Origin: Saprospiraceae bacterium UBA3362
GTDB taxonomy: Bacteria; Bacteroidota; Bacteroidia; Chitinophagales; Saprospiraceae
Assembly (NCBI GenBank): GCA_002360455.1
Contig: DEQQ01000024.1
Coordinates: 1-64,000 of the forward strand
Direction: 5' to 3'
Length of the DNA stretch: 64,000 nucleotides
In this document: piece after piece, positions 44,263 to 53,604 of the stretch
Numbering within the stretch: position 1 is the stretch's first letter
How the letters are laid out: every line of letters starts with the position of its first letter
Translations under genes and position numbers: made by a program
The notes under the pieces: model-generated
The model's database searches: none
What the model was told of the DNA's origin: nothing
What the model saw: only the letters and a program-made list of their open reading frames with translations

Positions 44263-45834
44263 TTATTGCACTTTAAAGTTTAATGATCCAATATTTCTTG
44301 CTGCTGCGTCACCTGGACATCTTGCTTTGATATCCTCAAACAGATATCTATCTCCGGGTCTTGCTTTATTGATCAATTCCACACTCTTTCCTGAAAATCT
44401 TCCACCCTCGTTTTGACCGATTTCAGCATCTTGTCTTGGAGCTACACGGATAGTAGTGAAACTTTGAATTGAGCATCTTGCATCAAAATCAAATCCTTCC
44501 AACATTGGTATAATCCCTGTCTGAGCCTTGATCTCACCATTACCGATTGCGCCTCCTCTTTTACCTGAAAGCACAGGTACAGGATCAGGAATTCTTTTTA
44601 CACGGAATTTGAATGCAGTAGCCTGCAATCCTCCTCCTGACAATGTAATGGTTGCCTCTCCCTGAGTAGTAACAGTCGCATTATACTTTGCTCCTCCTAC
44701 TTTGCTTAGGTTGATACCTCCTCCCGTTGCACTTACCTGAAGTGCAGCAGACGGAATACCGGCAGCCGAAACAGAAACAGGATTGTCCACACCTATGTAG
44801 AACACGTTCATTTTTTCGGCAGCAACGTTGCAAGAACGCTCACCAACCTCAAATTCAAACTCTTTCTTATAGGTCTCTGTCTTATTGGTTACCGGATTGG
44901 TAACATTAGCAACGGCGGTATATTTCTTTACACCAACGTCTCCCGGAGTTGTTTTCCAAACCGCCTCTCCATCATTATTTACAGGCAAACCTGAACCGTT
45001 TACAGACAAGCTTACTTTTGTATTCGTAGATTTTGAAGTAGAAGCTGCTAGAGAAATGGTAGTTTCAAAAGGCTCACCCTTGATAACGTAATTTTTCTTT
45101 GGCGAAGAAATTACGGTAAATTTATCCAATACCACATCCGTTCCTCCCAATTTCTTACTAAAATGATTCAATACTGCATTTTCTGAAGCTTTTGCATCAT
45201 TAATAAACTTAGTGAAGATAGGCTGACAAGCTCCCAATGGCATTTGTTTGAAGGTAAATTCCTCCCAAGACTTTTTTGTTTTTGAATGTCTCCAAGTTTC
45301 ATCGTCTATGTTGAGCGGAATTTCTGACTCCATGGAAGTTCTTAAAGAATCATCGATCAAGGCCAAAAATTTGCCCCGATATTCAAGGATTTTATTCTTC
45401 AATTCTTCTCCCCTCTTACCATTAACCATTGTTCTGGTGGTAACGTCTTTATCTTTTTTACCTTTTAAATCTTTGTGATCGCCATGAACAATATAGTCAC
45501 CATCATCTACTGAGCCATTTTTATTACCGGACTTATCGATAAGTTCATTTACCAAATTATTTACATATTCAGTAAATTCTTTTCCATAAGCAACAGCCAT
45601 TGGAGCGCGTTCTGCAAATCTTGCATACTCCGGCTTGGCTTTAGATCTCTCTGCAATGGATCCTGGCAACGCATCGTTTGCTTGATCCAATGATTTGTTG
45701 GATTGCTCCAATCCCTTATTTACTAATTTAAAGGCATTGAATATCTCTGCTGATACGTTCAACGCCAAAAGCGCTGTAAGGACCAGGTACATAATATTAA
45801 TCATGAGCTGACGGGGCTCCTTAGGAATAGACAT
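44263..45834 (-). CDS. gldM: gliding motility / type IX motor protein GldM
   Basis: Inner-membrane motor stator/shaft. One N-terminal membrane helix (MINIMYLVLTALLALNVSAEIFNAF) is preceded by PKEPRQ, whose Arg8 probably corresponds to the Arg known to interact with the GldL acidic residue in Flavobacterium. The ~480-residue periplasmic part carries the D1 helical domain and Ig-like D2-D4 domains (for example FTVISSPKKNYVIKGEPFET and VPVLSGKRGGAIGNGEIKAQ) and reaches the GldKN ring. 523 residues, usual length. 59 bp after gldL. Confidence 0.95.
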   Translation of the reverse strand: MSIPKEPRQLMINIMYLVLTALLALNVSAEIFNAFKLVNKGLEQSNKSLDQANDALPGSIAERSKAKPEYARFAERAPMAVAYGKEFTEYVNNLVNELIDKSGNKNGSVDDGDYIVHGDHKDLKGKKDKDVTTRTMVNGKRGEELKNKILEYRGKFLALIDDSLRTSMESEIPLNIDDETWRHSKTKKSWEEFTFKQMPLGACQPIFTKFINDAKASENAVLNHFSKKLGGTDVVLDKFTVISSPKKNYVIKGEPFETTISLAASTSKSTNTKVSLSVNGSGLPVNNDGEAVWKTTPGDVGVKKYTAVANVTNPVTNKTETYKKEFEFEVGERSCNVAAEKMNVFYIGVDNPVSVSAAGIPSAALQVSATGGGINLSKVGGAKYNATVTTQGEATITLSGGGLQATAFKFRVKRIPDPVPVLSGKRGGAIGNGEIKAQTGIIPMLEGFDFDARCSIQSFTTIRVAPRQDAEIGQNEGGRFSGKSVELINKARPGDRYLFEDIKARCPGDAAARNIGSLNFKVQ

Positions 45835-45893
45835 ATTCTATCTTAATTTGAAAGTTAAACAATAAGTAGCGATTTTAATCTATAGAAACAAGA

Positions 45894-46484
45894 TTAATTG
45901 TTTCCTGACATATTCTTATAAGAAGAAAGTATGTTGCCATACACACCATTTAAGTTGGTCAAGTTCTTCTTTAAGTTTGCTACTTGCTCGCTATATGCCT
46001 TAGTATCATCCAATGAATTGCTCAATGTTGACATTGCCTCATTCATCTTAGTATAGAAGTTACCCATGGTCTTCATTTGATCTCCAGTCTTAGAAAAGTC
46101 TACTTCTTGAAGTGCTTTTAAAGAACCTAAGCTCTTAGACATATTTTGCAACTCAGATAACATTCCTCCTAATTGATTTTCAACTGCTTCTCCATTCAAT
46201 GGACGTGCAGCACCTTTTACAGGACCATCTGTCAATGCATTGATTTTTGCATGGTAATCACCTAATCCCGGATATAATTTATCCCAGTAATAATCTTTAT
46301 CCGGTGGAATGATACCCAACATTAAGAAAAGTATCGCTTCAGTAACTAGACCGGCAGTAATCATAATATCACCACCTTCCCAAGACATGATCTTGAAAAG
46401 AGCACCTAACATAACTACGGCAGCACCTGCACCGATAATAAAATTCTTAAGATACTTAAATCCATTAGTTTTGTAAAAAGCCAT
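45894..46484 (-). CDS. gldL: gliding motility / type IX motor protein GldL
   Basis: Proton-conducting motor subunit with GldM. Two membrane helices (FIIGAGAAVVMLGALFKIM and MITAGLVTEAILFLMLGII) enclose Glu49, the position of the key acidic residue in the Flavobacterium johnsoniae protein. PPDKDYYWDKLYPGL follows, then a cytoplasmic helical tail with coiled-coil character (SELQNMSKSLGSLKALQEV). Second gene of the operon, 57 bp after gldK. Confidence 0.95.
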   Translation of the reverse strand: MAFYKTNGFKYLKNFIIGAGAAVVMLGALFKIMSWEGGDIMITAGLVTEAILFLMLGIIPPDKDYYWDKLYPGLGDYHAKINALTDGPVKGAARPLNGEAVENQLGGMLSELQNMSKSLGSLKALQEVDFSKTGDQMKTMGNFYTKMNEAMSTLSNSLDDTKAYSEQVANLKKNLTNLNGVYGNILSSYKNMSGNN

Positions 46485-46541
46485 TTTTAAGAAGTTTTTT
46501 TGGTAAAAAATATTGTTTGATTAAATAGATATCGATTTTAA

Positions 46542-47783
46542 TTAATTAAAGTCATTCTGTGATCTTCCCAAGAAAGACAATACTGTTCTAAACCCAATGT
46601 AAGACTTAGAAGTATCTTGAAACTCCCAAGATCGAGTTCCGGTCTGCAAATAATATCCTACATCTTTCCATGATCCACCGCGAATCACCTTTCTTTTGAA
46701 GGACTCAGGATCTTCTGCCTTTGCTTCATATTTTATATCCGGATTGATATCATGGATGAAGTTGTTAGCACCATCATGGAATGCTGTTTCAGTCCATTCT
46801 GAAACGTTTCCTGACATATTATATAAACCATATTCATTAGGGAAATAGGCATCAGCTTTGACTGTATACTGACCGCCATCCTCTGGATAATTTCCTCTAC
46901 CAGGTTTGAAGTTTGCCAATAAACAACCTTTGGCATTTCTTAAATAATAACCTCCCCATGGAAACGGAGCAAGGTCTCTACCGCCTCTGGCAGCCCATTC
47001 CCACTCATGCTCGAGTGGCAATCTAAATTCTTCAGAATTTGGCTCATCCTCAGCTTTATAGGTATTCCAAAGCAAAGTTCTCCAATAACAGAAAGCTCTA
47101 GCTTGTTTCCAGTTAATTCCAACAACAGGATAATCATCAAATGCCGGATGTGAGAAATAGTTTCTCATCATTGGCTCATTATAAGAATAAGAGAAATCTC
47201 TTACAAAGGACAAAGTATCCGGATAGATAGGAGTTTTTTCTTTATGAATGATACTGCTTCTTTTAATTCCTCTAGAATGAGCAGCAGCTTGCCAGTCTTT
47301 CCACTCCCACTCATAGACATATTGACGAGTGTCATGCTCTTTTACACCTTTGAAAGCATCTGCCCCTTGGAAATTCATAGCATCCAAAGTCTCGTCCTCC
47401 CAGTCTATCTCTTGTTCCCAATCAATATTCTGAGTGCTTCCATCGTCGCTATCTATATAATGACCTAAAGCTGCATGAGCTAAAGAATCTCTCACCCAGT
47501 ACACAAACTGACGATATTCATTGTTTGTGATTTCTGTGTCATCCATGTAAAATCCTGATATTGAATGAGTTTTCGATTTTTGAATATTTGAATTCAAAAA
47601 ATCTTGGTCACTCTGACCACTAACAAAACTTCCGCTTGGCACATAAACCATTCCGAAAGGATTGATACCACCCCATTTTGGTCTTTCCAAAACACCGGTG
47701 AGCTGTCCGTCTTGTTGTTTTTTTCCACAGGAAGCTATGAAAAACAAACCCAAGACCAATAGAGAAAGATTTAAATTCCTCAT
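46542..47783 (-). CDS. gldK: gliding motility / type IX lipoprotein GldK
   Basis: Outer-membrane-attached ring component with a formylglycine-generating-enzyme (SUMF1) fold. The lipobox is IASC (Cys19). SUMF1-type motifs: GMVYVPSGSFVSGQ, MDDTEITNNEYRQF, YPVVGINWKQARAFCYWR, FRLPLEHEWEWAARGG, NMSGNVSEWTET and RKVIRGGSWKD. No enzyme activity is expected in this family. First gene of gldKLMN, behind the promoter at 47827-47856. As is common in this phylum the PorP-like gene precedes it, here in a separate unit. Confidence 0.95.
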   Translation of the reverse strand: MRNLNLSLLVLGLFFIASCGKKQQDGQLTGVLERPKWGGINPFGMVYVPSGSFVSGQSDQDFLNSNIQKSKTHSISGFYMDDTEITNNEYRQFVYWVRDSLAHAALGHYIDSDDGSTQNIDWEQEIDWEDETLDAMNFQGADAFKGVKEHDTRQYVYEWEWKDWQAAAHSRGIKRSSIIHKEKTPIYPDTLSFVRDFSYSYNEPMMRNYFSHPAFDDYPVVGINWKQARAFCYWRTLLWNTYKAEDEPNSEEFRLPLEHEWEWAARGGRDLAPFPWGGYYLRNAKGCLLANFKPGRGNYPEDGGQYTVKADAYFPNEYGLYNMSGNVSEWTETAFHDGANNFIHDINPDIKYEAKAEDPESFKRKVIRGGSWKDVGYYLQTGTRSWEFQDTSKSYIGFRTVLSFLGRSQNDFN

Positions 47784-47826
47784 CTGGTACGTATTTACCT
47801 ACTTTGTCTTAAAAAAAAATTTCGCG

Positions 47827-47856
47827 TAAATATAACAACAAATTGTTACAACGCAA
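47827..47856 (-). promoter_or_regulatory. promoter of the gldKLMN operon
   Basis: On the minus strand TTG (47856-47854), 19-nt spacer, TATATTTA (47834-47827; one mismatch to TAnnTTTG). Transcription would start about 37 nt before the gldK ATG. Confidence 0.5.
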
Positions 47857-47874
47857 TAAATTATTTTGCTTCAA

Positions 47875-47890
47875 GTCTATAATTATAGAC
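47875..47890. promoter_or_regulatory. 16-bp perfect palindrome upstream of the gldK promoter
   Basis: GTCTATAATTATAGAC is a perfect inverted repeat about 19 bp upstream of the TTG box, a position typical of activator or repressor sites. No regulator is known to me for it. Confidence 0.4.
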
Positions 47891-48013
47891 AATGATAACC
47901 ACTACTAAGCTAACAACTAAATATTTTTTGATTTATTGTGATCAAACATAAATAATTTTGCTAAATTTCACTTAAGCCTGATCAATTATATATAAGTTAT
48001 TAGTTTCCAAATA

Positions 48014-48994
48014 CTAATCCGACCATCTCGGATTATTTATCCATTTCACCTTTTTAGAACCACCCAAAAATGTTGCCAAATTCCACTCAATTCCAAATTC
48101 TTGAGAATTTCCTGAAATTTTTTGACCCAATTGCAAGGCTGAGGATTCAAATCGATAAAAAATTCTAGTCTTTGAGCTCGGCCTAAATCCAATTCCTAAG
48201 CCATAACTGTTTAACAAACTGTTATCCCAGCTTTTAAAAAACGTTTGCAAAAATAGTTGATTTTTATAATCCAAATGCAATAATATTTCGGCCTGTGACT
48301 GAACAAAATCTGTATAAAAAATTAAATTTGGAATAATCAGAATTTGCTCAAAATTAATACTCTTATTTAGCCCAATATTCAATAATTTAGTTGAAGTAAG
48401 AGGTTTAAAATAAATTTTATGATCAGATGCTACATGGCTCAAACTCAATGAAAAATTGATCGGCCTACTCCTCAAACCAATACTCAGGCCAACCTCGGCT
48501 GAACTCACTCTATAATTTTGCCCTTCGATAAGAGGATCGTTATGATTAATTATTGTACCATAAAAGCCGCCTGGCGTCCTGGCTGCTAAGCCATCAAATG
48601 CAGATTGCGCCCACGCCGTATACGCTGCTCCTGAAATGGCAAAATTTTCGGCTCTGTACCAATAGGTATAGGCCAATCTTGATTTCCAATGATTCTCAAG
48701 CCCACTTTTATAATTAACAATATCCACCCCCATTCCGGACGACCAAGGTTCAATTGCAGTTGTTATACTTAAATTGAAAAGTTGTGGGTGATTCTGGATA
48801 TTACGCCACTGATCTCTAAAAGTTGCTAAAATCTTGGTCTGAGGTTCCCATCCGGCATTGCTTATATGGGTAAACATTGGATCCGGAACCAAATATGAAA
48901 AAGCAGCCAACTGTTGAGCAGACCCCTTACTCAAAATACCGACTATAAAAAAATAAAGCCCTATTCTTCTTAACTTCAATTTGAAAGGATCCAA
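48014..48994 (-). CDS. PorP/SprF family type IX membrane protein
   Basis: Signal peptide (RIGLYFFIVGILSKGSAQQ) and a ~300-residue outer-membrane beta-barrel. The N-terminal FSYLVPDPMFTHISNAGWEP and FRDQWRNIQNHPQLFNLSI correspond to the PorP/SprF opening (usually N-P-A-x-A-G followed by R-x-Q-W). Barrel strands such as KSRLAYTYWYRAENFAISGA and a GLGIGFRPSSKTRIFYRF end are visible. PorP-type proteins capture type IX cargo or attach it to the surface. It overlaps the YyaL gene by 19 bp and is separated from gldK by 230 bp with a promoter. Confidence 0.85.
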   Translation of the reverse strand: MDPFKLKLRRIGLYFFIVGILSKGSAQQLAAFSYLVPDPMFTHISNAGWEPQTKILATFRDQWRNIQNHPQLFNLSITTAIEPWSSGMGVDIVNYKSGLENHWKSRLAYTYWYRAENFAISGAAYTAWAQSAFDGLAARTPGGFYGTIINHNDPLIEGQNYRVSSAEVGLSIGLRSRPINFSLSLSHVASDHKIYFKPLTSTKLLNIGLNKSINFEQILIIPNLIFYTDFVQSQAEILLHLDYKNQLFLQTFFKSWDNSLLNSYGLGIGFRPSSKTRIFYRFESSALQLGQKISGNSQEFGIEWNLATFLGGSKKVKWINNPRWSD

Positions 48995-50922
48995 TTTTCG
49001 AATTCTTGTTCCGTAAAATTACAAATTTTACATGAACTTTCATCGCAAATTTGGATGATCTCCTCATCTATATCATGGTCTACCAAAAGAAACCAATTTG
49101 GATAGAATTTCTGCCAACCAAGAAACTCGATCAGTTTATTAGGATGTACACTTATAAAAATTTGCTCTGCAGTATGAACCACATCATACCAATTTGCATG
49201 AGCAAAGAATGAACTGTTGAGCCAACTCAACGCATTGGACAGATCCATCGAAAGCCAACTTAAATCAAGTCCTTCCCAATTCAAGTGATTTAAAATAGTT
49301 TTGCATTGCATCAAAACTGCATTTGGGTTTGCTAAAGAACTGTCTTGTGAATCAAACAAAGGGGGAATGTGTTTTGAATGCATCGAATTGGATTGAACAC
49401 TTAGCAATCCATTTGAAATACTAAAATCTTTTTGTATCAAATGAAATAAATGGATTACATGGTCCTTGATCCTTGAATCGGGAGCGATACAGTAAATGTC
49501 CAGACAAGCTCTTATAAGATAGACCAAATCTTCTAAATAGGCATGTCCGTATTTTTTAGTATCAAAACAATACCTTGCAAAACTCGAATCCTCGTACCGG
49601 AATTGTTTTAATATAGTTTCAAGCAATTGATTTGCTTTTTCAAAATATTGAGATTGAGCGGTACTAAGATATACAGAACTATACATGCTGACAGCCAATG
49701 CATTCCAAGCTAAAATTTGCTTCTTATCTATCGCCGGCCAAAGGCGTGAAGCTCTTCGCCCTGCAAGCTTTGCTAGCAATTCTCCGTTTCGATTCCATTG
49801 TTGTTTGTTCCAAGATAAAATGGAACACTCCTGATATTTTAAATTTAAAACTTTATCTGTAGCTCCATGCATTGGAACAAGGTCTATCAGCGAAAGAATT
49901 TCTTCTAATTCATTTTTATCAAATACTTCCTCCAATTCTCTTTCGTTCCATAGATAAAAAACACCTTCCTTTCCTTCTGAATCGGCATCTATTGCAGCAT
50001 AAAATAAACCTTCTTCGCTCATGGATTTTTCCCAAAACAGTATCGCCTGTTCAATGACTTTCAAAATACTATAGGATCTCCTAACACGATAGTATTGTGA
50101 CAGTGCAATAAGGATATAACAATGATCATACAACATCTTTTCGAAATGTGGGATTCTCCAATTTCTATCTACTGTATATCTAAAAAATCCACCATCTAAA
50201 TGATCAAACATGCCACAAAAACAAAGACCTTCTACTGTCTTATCAATAAAAGAATTCAATGCAATATCCGCTGTTTTCATTGATTCCTTCATAAGAAGGT
50301 TGAGCGCAAATGTGTTAGGAAATTTTTGACCAAATCCAAATCCTCCCAACTCTAAATCCATGTAAGGTTTTAAAGCTTCTTTCGGACTCAGATTGGGCTT
50401 ATTATTCTCGTCTTCTTGATTTGTCTTTTGTTTTGAAATAAATTCAAAAATTTGATTTGAAGAGTGTACTACTGCATCTTTTTTCTCATGAAATGAACGA
50501 GCTACAGACAGCAGAACCTGAGACCAAGAAGGTCGACCATAATTTGCTACAGGTGGAAAATAAGTTCCCCCAAAGAAAGGCTTAACCTCTGGTGTGAGAA
50601 AACAATTCAACGGCCAACCTCCTGAAACTCCCATTGATTGAACTGCAGTCATGAGAAAATGATCCAATTCCGGGTATTCTTCTCGATCTACTTTGATACT
50701 CACAAAATGCTGATTCATTATTTCGGCCACATGATTATCTTCAAAAGATTCATGGGCCATAACATGACACCAATGACAGGTAGAATAACCAACACTGATC
50801 AAAATTGGCAGATTGTTTTGCTTGGCATAATCTATTGCCTCATGTCCCCACTCCCACCAATGTACCGGATTTTGAGCATGCTGTTTTAAATAAGGACTTA
50901 CTGAGTGTTTTAATTTATTCAT
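48976..50922 (-). CDS. YyaL/SPATA20-type thioredoxin-domain protein
   Basis: 648 residues. An N-terminal thioredoxin-like domain carries the signature SPYLKQHAQNPVHWWEWG and a C-x-x-C site (Cys49, Cys52 in STCHWCHVM), with SGGWPLNCFLTPEVKPFFGG after it. The rest is an alpha/alpha-barrel-like region (WRIPHFEKMLYDH, DADSEGKEGVFYLWNERE) similar to glycoside-processing or epimerase folds. Homologues are widespread; the physiological role is not settled. Upstream of and overlapping the PorP-like gene. The 215-bp gap before it is AT-rich with no clear promoter. Confidence 0.88.
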   Translation of the reverse strand: MNKLKHSVSPYLKQHAQNPVHWWEWGHEAIDYAKQNNLPILISVGYSTCHWCHVMAHESFEDNHVAEIMNQHFVSIKVDREEYPELDHFLMTAVQSMGVSGGWPLNCFLTPEVKPFFGGTYFPPVANYGRPSWSQVLLSVARSFHEKKDAVVHSSNQIFEFISKQKTNQEDENNKPNLSPKEALKPYMDLELGGFGFGQKFPNTFALNLLMKESMKTADIALNSFIDKTVEGLCFCGMFDHLDGGFFRYTVDRNWRIPHFEKMLYDHCYILIALSQYYRVRRSYSILKVIEQAILFWEKSMSEEGLFYAAIDADSEGKEGVFYLWNERELEEVFDKNELEEILSLIDLVPMHGATDKVLNLKYQECSILSWNKQQWNRNGELLAKLAGRRASRLWPAIDKKQILAWNALAVSMYSSVYLSTAQSQYFEKANQLLETILKQFRYEDSSFARYCFDTKKYGHAYLEDLVYLIRACLDIYCIAPDSRIKDHVIHLFHLIQKDFSISNGLLSVQSNSMHSKHIPPLFDSQDSSLANPNAVLMQCKTILNHLNWEGLDLSWLSMDLSNALSWLNSSFFAHANWYDVVHTAEQIFISVHPNKLIEFLGWQKFYPNWFLLVDHDIDEEIIQICDESSCKICNFTEQEFENWILSN

Positions 50923-51137
50923 CTATTAATAAGTTCTTGTGTTTGATAAAACCATTGTGTGATATATTTTAAGAAATTTCTATTATTATAATGCTTTTTT
51001 TTCGGGATTTTCTTTTTTGATCAAATGCATTTTTTAATCCATCTTTTTGGTTTCCAATCATTAACACCGTTTTCGCCCCTACAGCAATATGTTCTATTTA
51101 ATATTTCGAATAATAACCTTTAAATCGAACTATAAAA

Positions 51138-51902
51138 TCAAATCTCGACTTCAAGTCCATCGTATGCAATTTTGATATTCTCCGGCAGTAAAGTTGACGC
51201 CTCATCATGTAAACCCATTTGATGTGAGAGATGAGTTAAATATACTTTTTTGATTTTTGTCTTTTCTGCAAATTCAACAGCCTCATCGAGCGACAAATGA
51301 GTAGGATGAACAGATTTTCTTAAAGCATTTAATACCAAAACTTCAGACTCCAAAATAGACTCAAAGCTGCTAGGTGGAATTTGTTTGGCATCCGTAATAT
51401 AAACCAATGGACCAATTTTATAAGCTAAAATAGGAAGCTCTCCATGGAAAATTCTCAATGGGAGAATTTCAAAATTTCCCAATGTAAATGCCTGCTCAAC
51501 CTTCACTGTCTTCAAGCTCAATTTGGGGCCTCCTTTATAAGGTTTATCGCCAAAAATATACCCAAATCTCTGTTGCAAATCTTGACAAACTCTATCTTCT
51601 GCATACAAGCTCAAGCTTGGATTGATCACATTAAAAGGTCTCAAATCGTCCAAGCCTGCAGTGTGATCTCCATGTTCATGTGTAATTAAAATGCCGGACA
51701 ATTGCGGCAGAGAAGCTAACTGCAGCAGTTGTTGTCGCAGATCAGGTCCCGGATCAATCAATAAATAATCACCCTTGTGTTCAATCAAAGCAGAAGTCCG
51801 TAATCGACTATCCTTAGGATTTTGAGATCGACACACAGGACAGGTACAAGCTAACAACGGAATACCCTGCGAAGTCCCGGTTCCTAGGAATCTAATTTTC
51901 AC
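51138..51902 (-). CDS. PhnP-like metallo-beta-lactamase-fold hydrolase
   Basis: 254 residues. ITHEHGDHTAG gives the metal-binding HxHxDH motif (His75, His77, Asp79, His80); further ligands lie in RIFHGELP and the YLTHLSHQMG segment. A Cys trio near the N-terminus (Cys19/21/24 in ACTCPVC) matches the structural zinc site of PhnP, the phosphoribosyl cyclic phosphodiesterase. Whether this enzyme uses that substrate is uncertain, since no other phn gene is present; lipoate-synthesis-linked relatives also have this architecture. Downstream of and 5 bp from the 94-aa gene, so co-transcribed. Confidence 0.8.
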   Translation of the reverse strand: MKIRFLGTGTSQGIPLLACTCPVCRSQNPKDSRLRTSALIEHKGDYLLIDPGPDLRQQLLQLASLPQLSGILITHEHGDHTAGLDDLRPFNVINPSLSLYAEDRVCQDLQQRFGYIFGDKPYKGGPKLSLKTVKVEQAFTLGNFEILPLRIFHGELPILAYKIGPLVYITDAKQIPPSSFESILESEVLVLNALRKSVHPTHLSLDEAVEFAEKTKIKKVYLTHLSHQMGLHDEASTLLPENIKIAYDGLEVEI

Positions 51903-51907
51903 CTTTA

Positions 51908-52192
51908 TTATTCTACCAATTCAGCCTCTTGATATTGGCTTTGAGTTATCTTATGATAAAACTTTTCTACTTCAGGTTCGAGGCCATGATTCTCTATTGG
52001 AAGATCCGGAATAAGCTCCAATAAACAATTCACCCTAGCCTCAACATCAAAAAACTTATTGACAACCAATATTTTCTTTGATTCTACTCTACAATACCCT
52101 GATTGAAAGTGACCTTGTTCATATCTTACTTTGTATCCTAAATTTTGACAAAGTTCTTCCAATTTTTTTAGATTAGCTCTCGTACACTTCAT
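51908..52192 (-). CDS. conserved small protein
   Basis: 94 residues, no signal peptide. Basic N-terminus (MKCTRANLKKLEELCQNLGY) then RYEQGHFQSGYCRVESKKILVVNKFFDVEARVNCLLELI. I recall similar short cytosolic proteins next to PhnP-like genes in Bacteroidota, and no function for them. The R-x-x-x-L-x-x-L-x-E-L spacing could form a small alpha/beta domain. The five-base gap to the hydrolase gene supports a shared transcript. Confidence 0.65.
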   Translation of the reverse strand: MKCTRANLKKLEELCQNLGYKVRYEQGHFQSGYCRVESKKILVVNKFFDVEARVNCLLELIPDLPIENHGLEPEVEKFYHKITQSQYQEAELVE

Positions 52193-52299
52193 CTTATCAA
52201 TTCGTTGTTAATACAATGGGGACGCCGCTCCCGATTCAGGCGTAAATGTAATTCAAAATGATTTATTAGAAAAAAATAAATATATTTTGGACGGAAAAA

Positions 52300-52330
52300 T
52301 TGTGCATTAACGTATTAAATATTATTCTTG
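52300..52330 (+). promoter_or_regulatory. promoter of the 52.3-kb barrel gene
   Basis: TTG (52300-52302), 20-nt spacer, TATTCTTG (52323-52330; one mismatch). The start near 52337 leaves about 26 nt before the ATG at 52363, favouring that start over 52345. Confidence 0.4.
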
Positions 52331-52362
52331 CGTGTTGATTTTCAATGATTAAAGCCTTAATA

Positions 52363-52980
52363 ATGAATAAACAATTGGTTCTTTTTTTCTGCCTATTTTT
52401 TCTAGGGTGTATTTTTAGCCCTTATCTGGCTCAAACAAGCCGAACTTTTGGAGCCGGCCTGAAGCTGGGCAGCACTTTTTGTCAAATCGATGGAGATGAT
52501 TCCTTCGGATTCAACCGCTTTGGTGTTACCGCAGGGATATATGGAACTGCCAAACTCAATAAATTAATGAATCTCGGAATAGAATTTTTATACAGCCAAC
52601 GAGGATCAAGAAGCTCATCCAAGGAGGATGTTCTTGTTGGAATAAAACTCAATTATTTGGAGATTCCTGTTCTGCTTCAAGTCAATGATTGGATGATTGA
52701 AACCGATCGCGGTTCCTATCACAGAATAAGATTTGAAGGAGGCTTATCGTTAGGTCGACTTCTATCTGCTTCTACGCTTAATAATTTAGAAGATCGCTTC
52801 AGTAAAAATGATATTAGTTGGATTTTAGGGAGCCAATATTTTTGGCATAAAAACTGGTCTATTTCCGGCAGATATACAAGTTCGTGGACACCAATTTATA
52901 AATTTACAGATCCCTCCGGAAATCCTAAAAAATTGAAGAGTTATTTTCTATCTTTGGGTCTTCAATTTCATTTTAATTAA
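52363..52980 (+). CDS. outer-membrane beta-barrel protein (PorT-like)
   Basis: The ATG at 52363 begins a signal peptide (KQLVLFFCLFFLGCIFSPYLAQ). The mature protein has alternating strands typical of an eight-stranded barrel: FGAGLKLGSTFCQIDG, LGIEFLYSQRGSRSS, IKLNYLEIPVLLQV, RFEGGLSLGRLLSA, and a C-terminal FLSLGLQFHFN that ends in an aromatic residue as barrel proteins do. It resembles the PorT-family barrels of Bacteroidota. Role unknown; transport or surface structure is likely. Confidence 0.75.
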   Translation: MNKQLVLFFCLFFLGCIFSPYLAQTSRTFGAGLKLGSTFCQIDGDDSFGFNRFGVTAGIYGTAKLNKLMNLGIEFLYSQRGSRSSSKEDVLVGIKLNYLEIPVLLQVNDWMIETDRGSYHRIRFEGGLSLGRLLSASTLNNLEDRFSKNDISWILGSQYFWHKNWSISGRYTSSWTPIYKFTDPSGNPKKLKSYFLSLGLQFHFN

Positions 52981-53057
52981 TTGGTTTTATAAATTGATTA
53001 AAAAACCTTAAAAAATGAAAAAGACAATCTAATCCAATGAATATCAACAATCAACTT

Positions 53058-53543
53058 ATGAATAAATTTCTAGTTTCAGCATTTGTTTTTATTTGCATGA
53101 TGATGTCTTGCAAAGAAAGTGGTAAAAACGGTTCAAACTCCAATACTTTAGCTAATCTTCCTATTTTTCCGGCAGAGACAATAACAGAACTCAATAAAAC
53201 AGTAACATCAATAGATCTGATTTCTCTTAAAAAAGAGGTCAATGTAAGCATGAGCTTTGACAACCCTCAGGCAGTGCAATATGTACTTTCTTTTGCTGAT
53301 GACGAAAAAGGCTTGGTCACCGGAGGCTGCCCTCCAGAAGGTCGAATCGTTTTTATCGTTAATGGGAATAATACATACGACGCAGAGATTTATTATCAGA
53401 ATGGATGCAGTGCAATGGTATGGTTGCAGGGAGGAAAGAGAGTTGGATCCAATAAAATAAGCAATGAAGGTATAGACTTCTTCAAAAATTTCCTTCGACC
53501 AAGAACTGCATTGCCAGACAGCCTAAAAACCCAGCAACAATAA
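53058..53543 (+). CDS. small lipoprotein
   Basis: Start taken at 53058, since MNKFLVSAFVFICMMMSC is a lipoprotein signal with Cys18 as the anchor. A Ser/Asn-rich tether follows, then about 130 residues with VQYVLSFADDEKGLV, YDAEIYYQNGCSAMVWL and a Lys-rich end. The conserved pair of Cys (GGCPPEG, QNGCSA) could form a disulfide. Function unknown. It is followed immediately by the inverted repeats and promoter of the metal permease gene, so the two are separate units. Confidence 0.65.
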   Translation: MNKFLVSAFVFICMMMSCKESGKNGSNSNTLANLPIFPAETITELNKTVTSIDLISLKKEVNVSMSFDNPQAVQYVLSFADDEKGLVTGGCPPEGRIVFIVNGNNTYDAEIYYQNGCSAMVWLQGGKRVGSNKISNEGIDFFKNFLRPRTALPDSLKTQQQ

Positions 53544-53559
53544 TTTAGTTTAGTCTAAA
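53544..53559. promoter_or_regulatory. candidate DtxR/MntR-type operator
   Basis: TTTAG-N6-CTAAA is a perfect inverted repeat beginning at the stop codon of the lipoprotein gene, about 20 bp upstream of the -7 box. The half-sites are similar to those of DtxR/MntR-family operators. Confidence 0.4.
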
Positions 53560-53579
53560 ATTTACTTCGATTTATTTGG

Positions 53580-53602
53580 TATCTTTGCTTTACAAAGTAA
53601 AG
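53580..53602 (+). promoter_or_regulatory. -7 box and second inverted repeat before the metal permease
   Basis: TATCTTTG (53580-53587) matches TAnnTTTG. It is followed directly by CTTTAC-AAA-GTAAAG (53588-53602), a perfect palindrome over the expected transcription start, an arrangement suited to repression. Confidence 0.45.
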
Positions 53603-53604
53603 AT

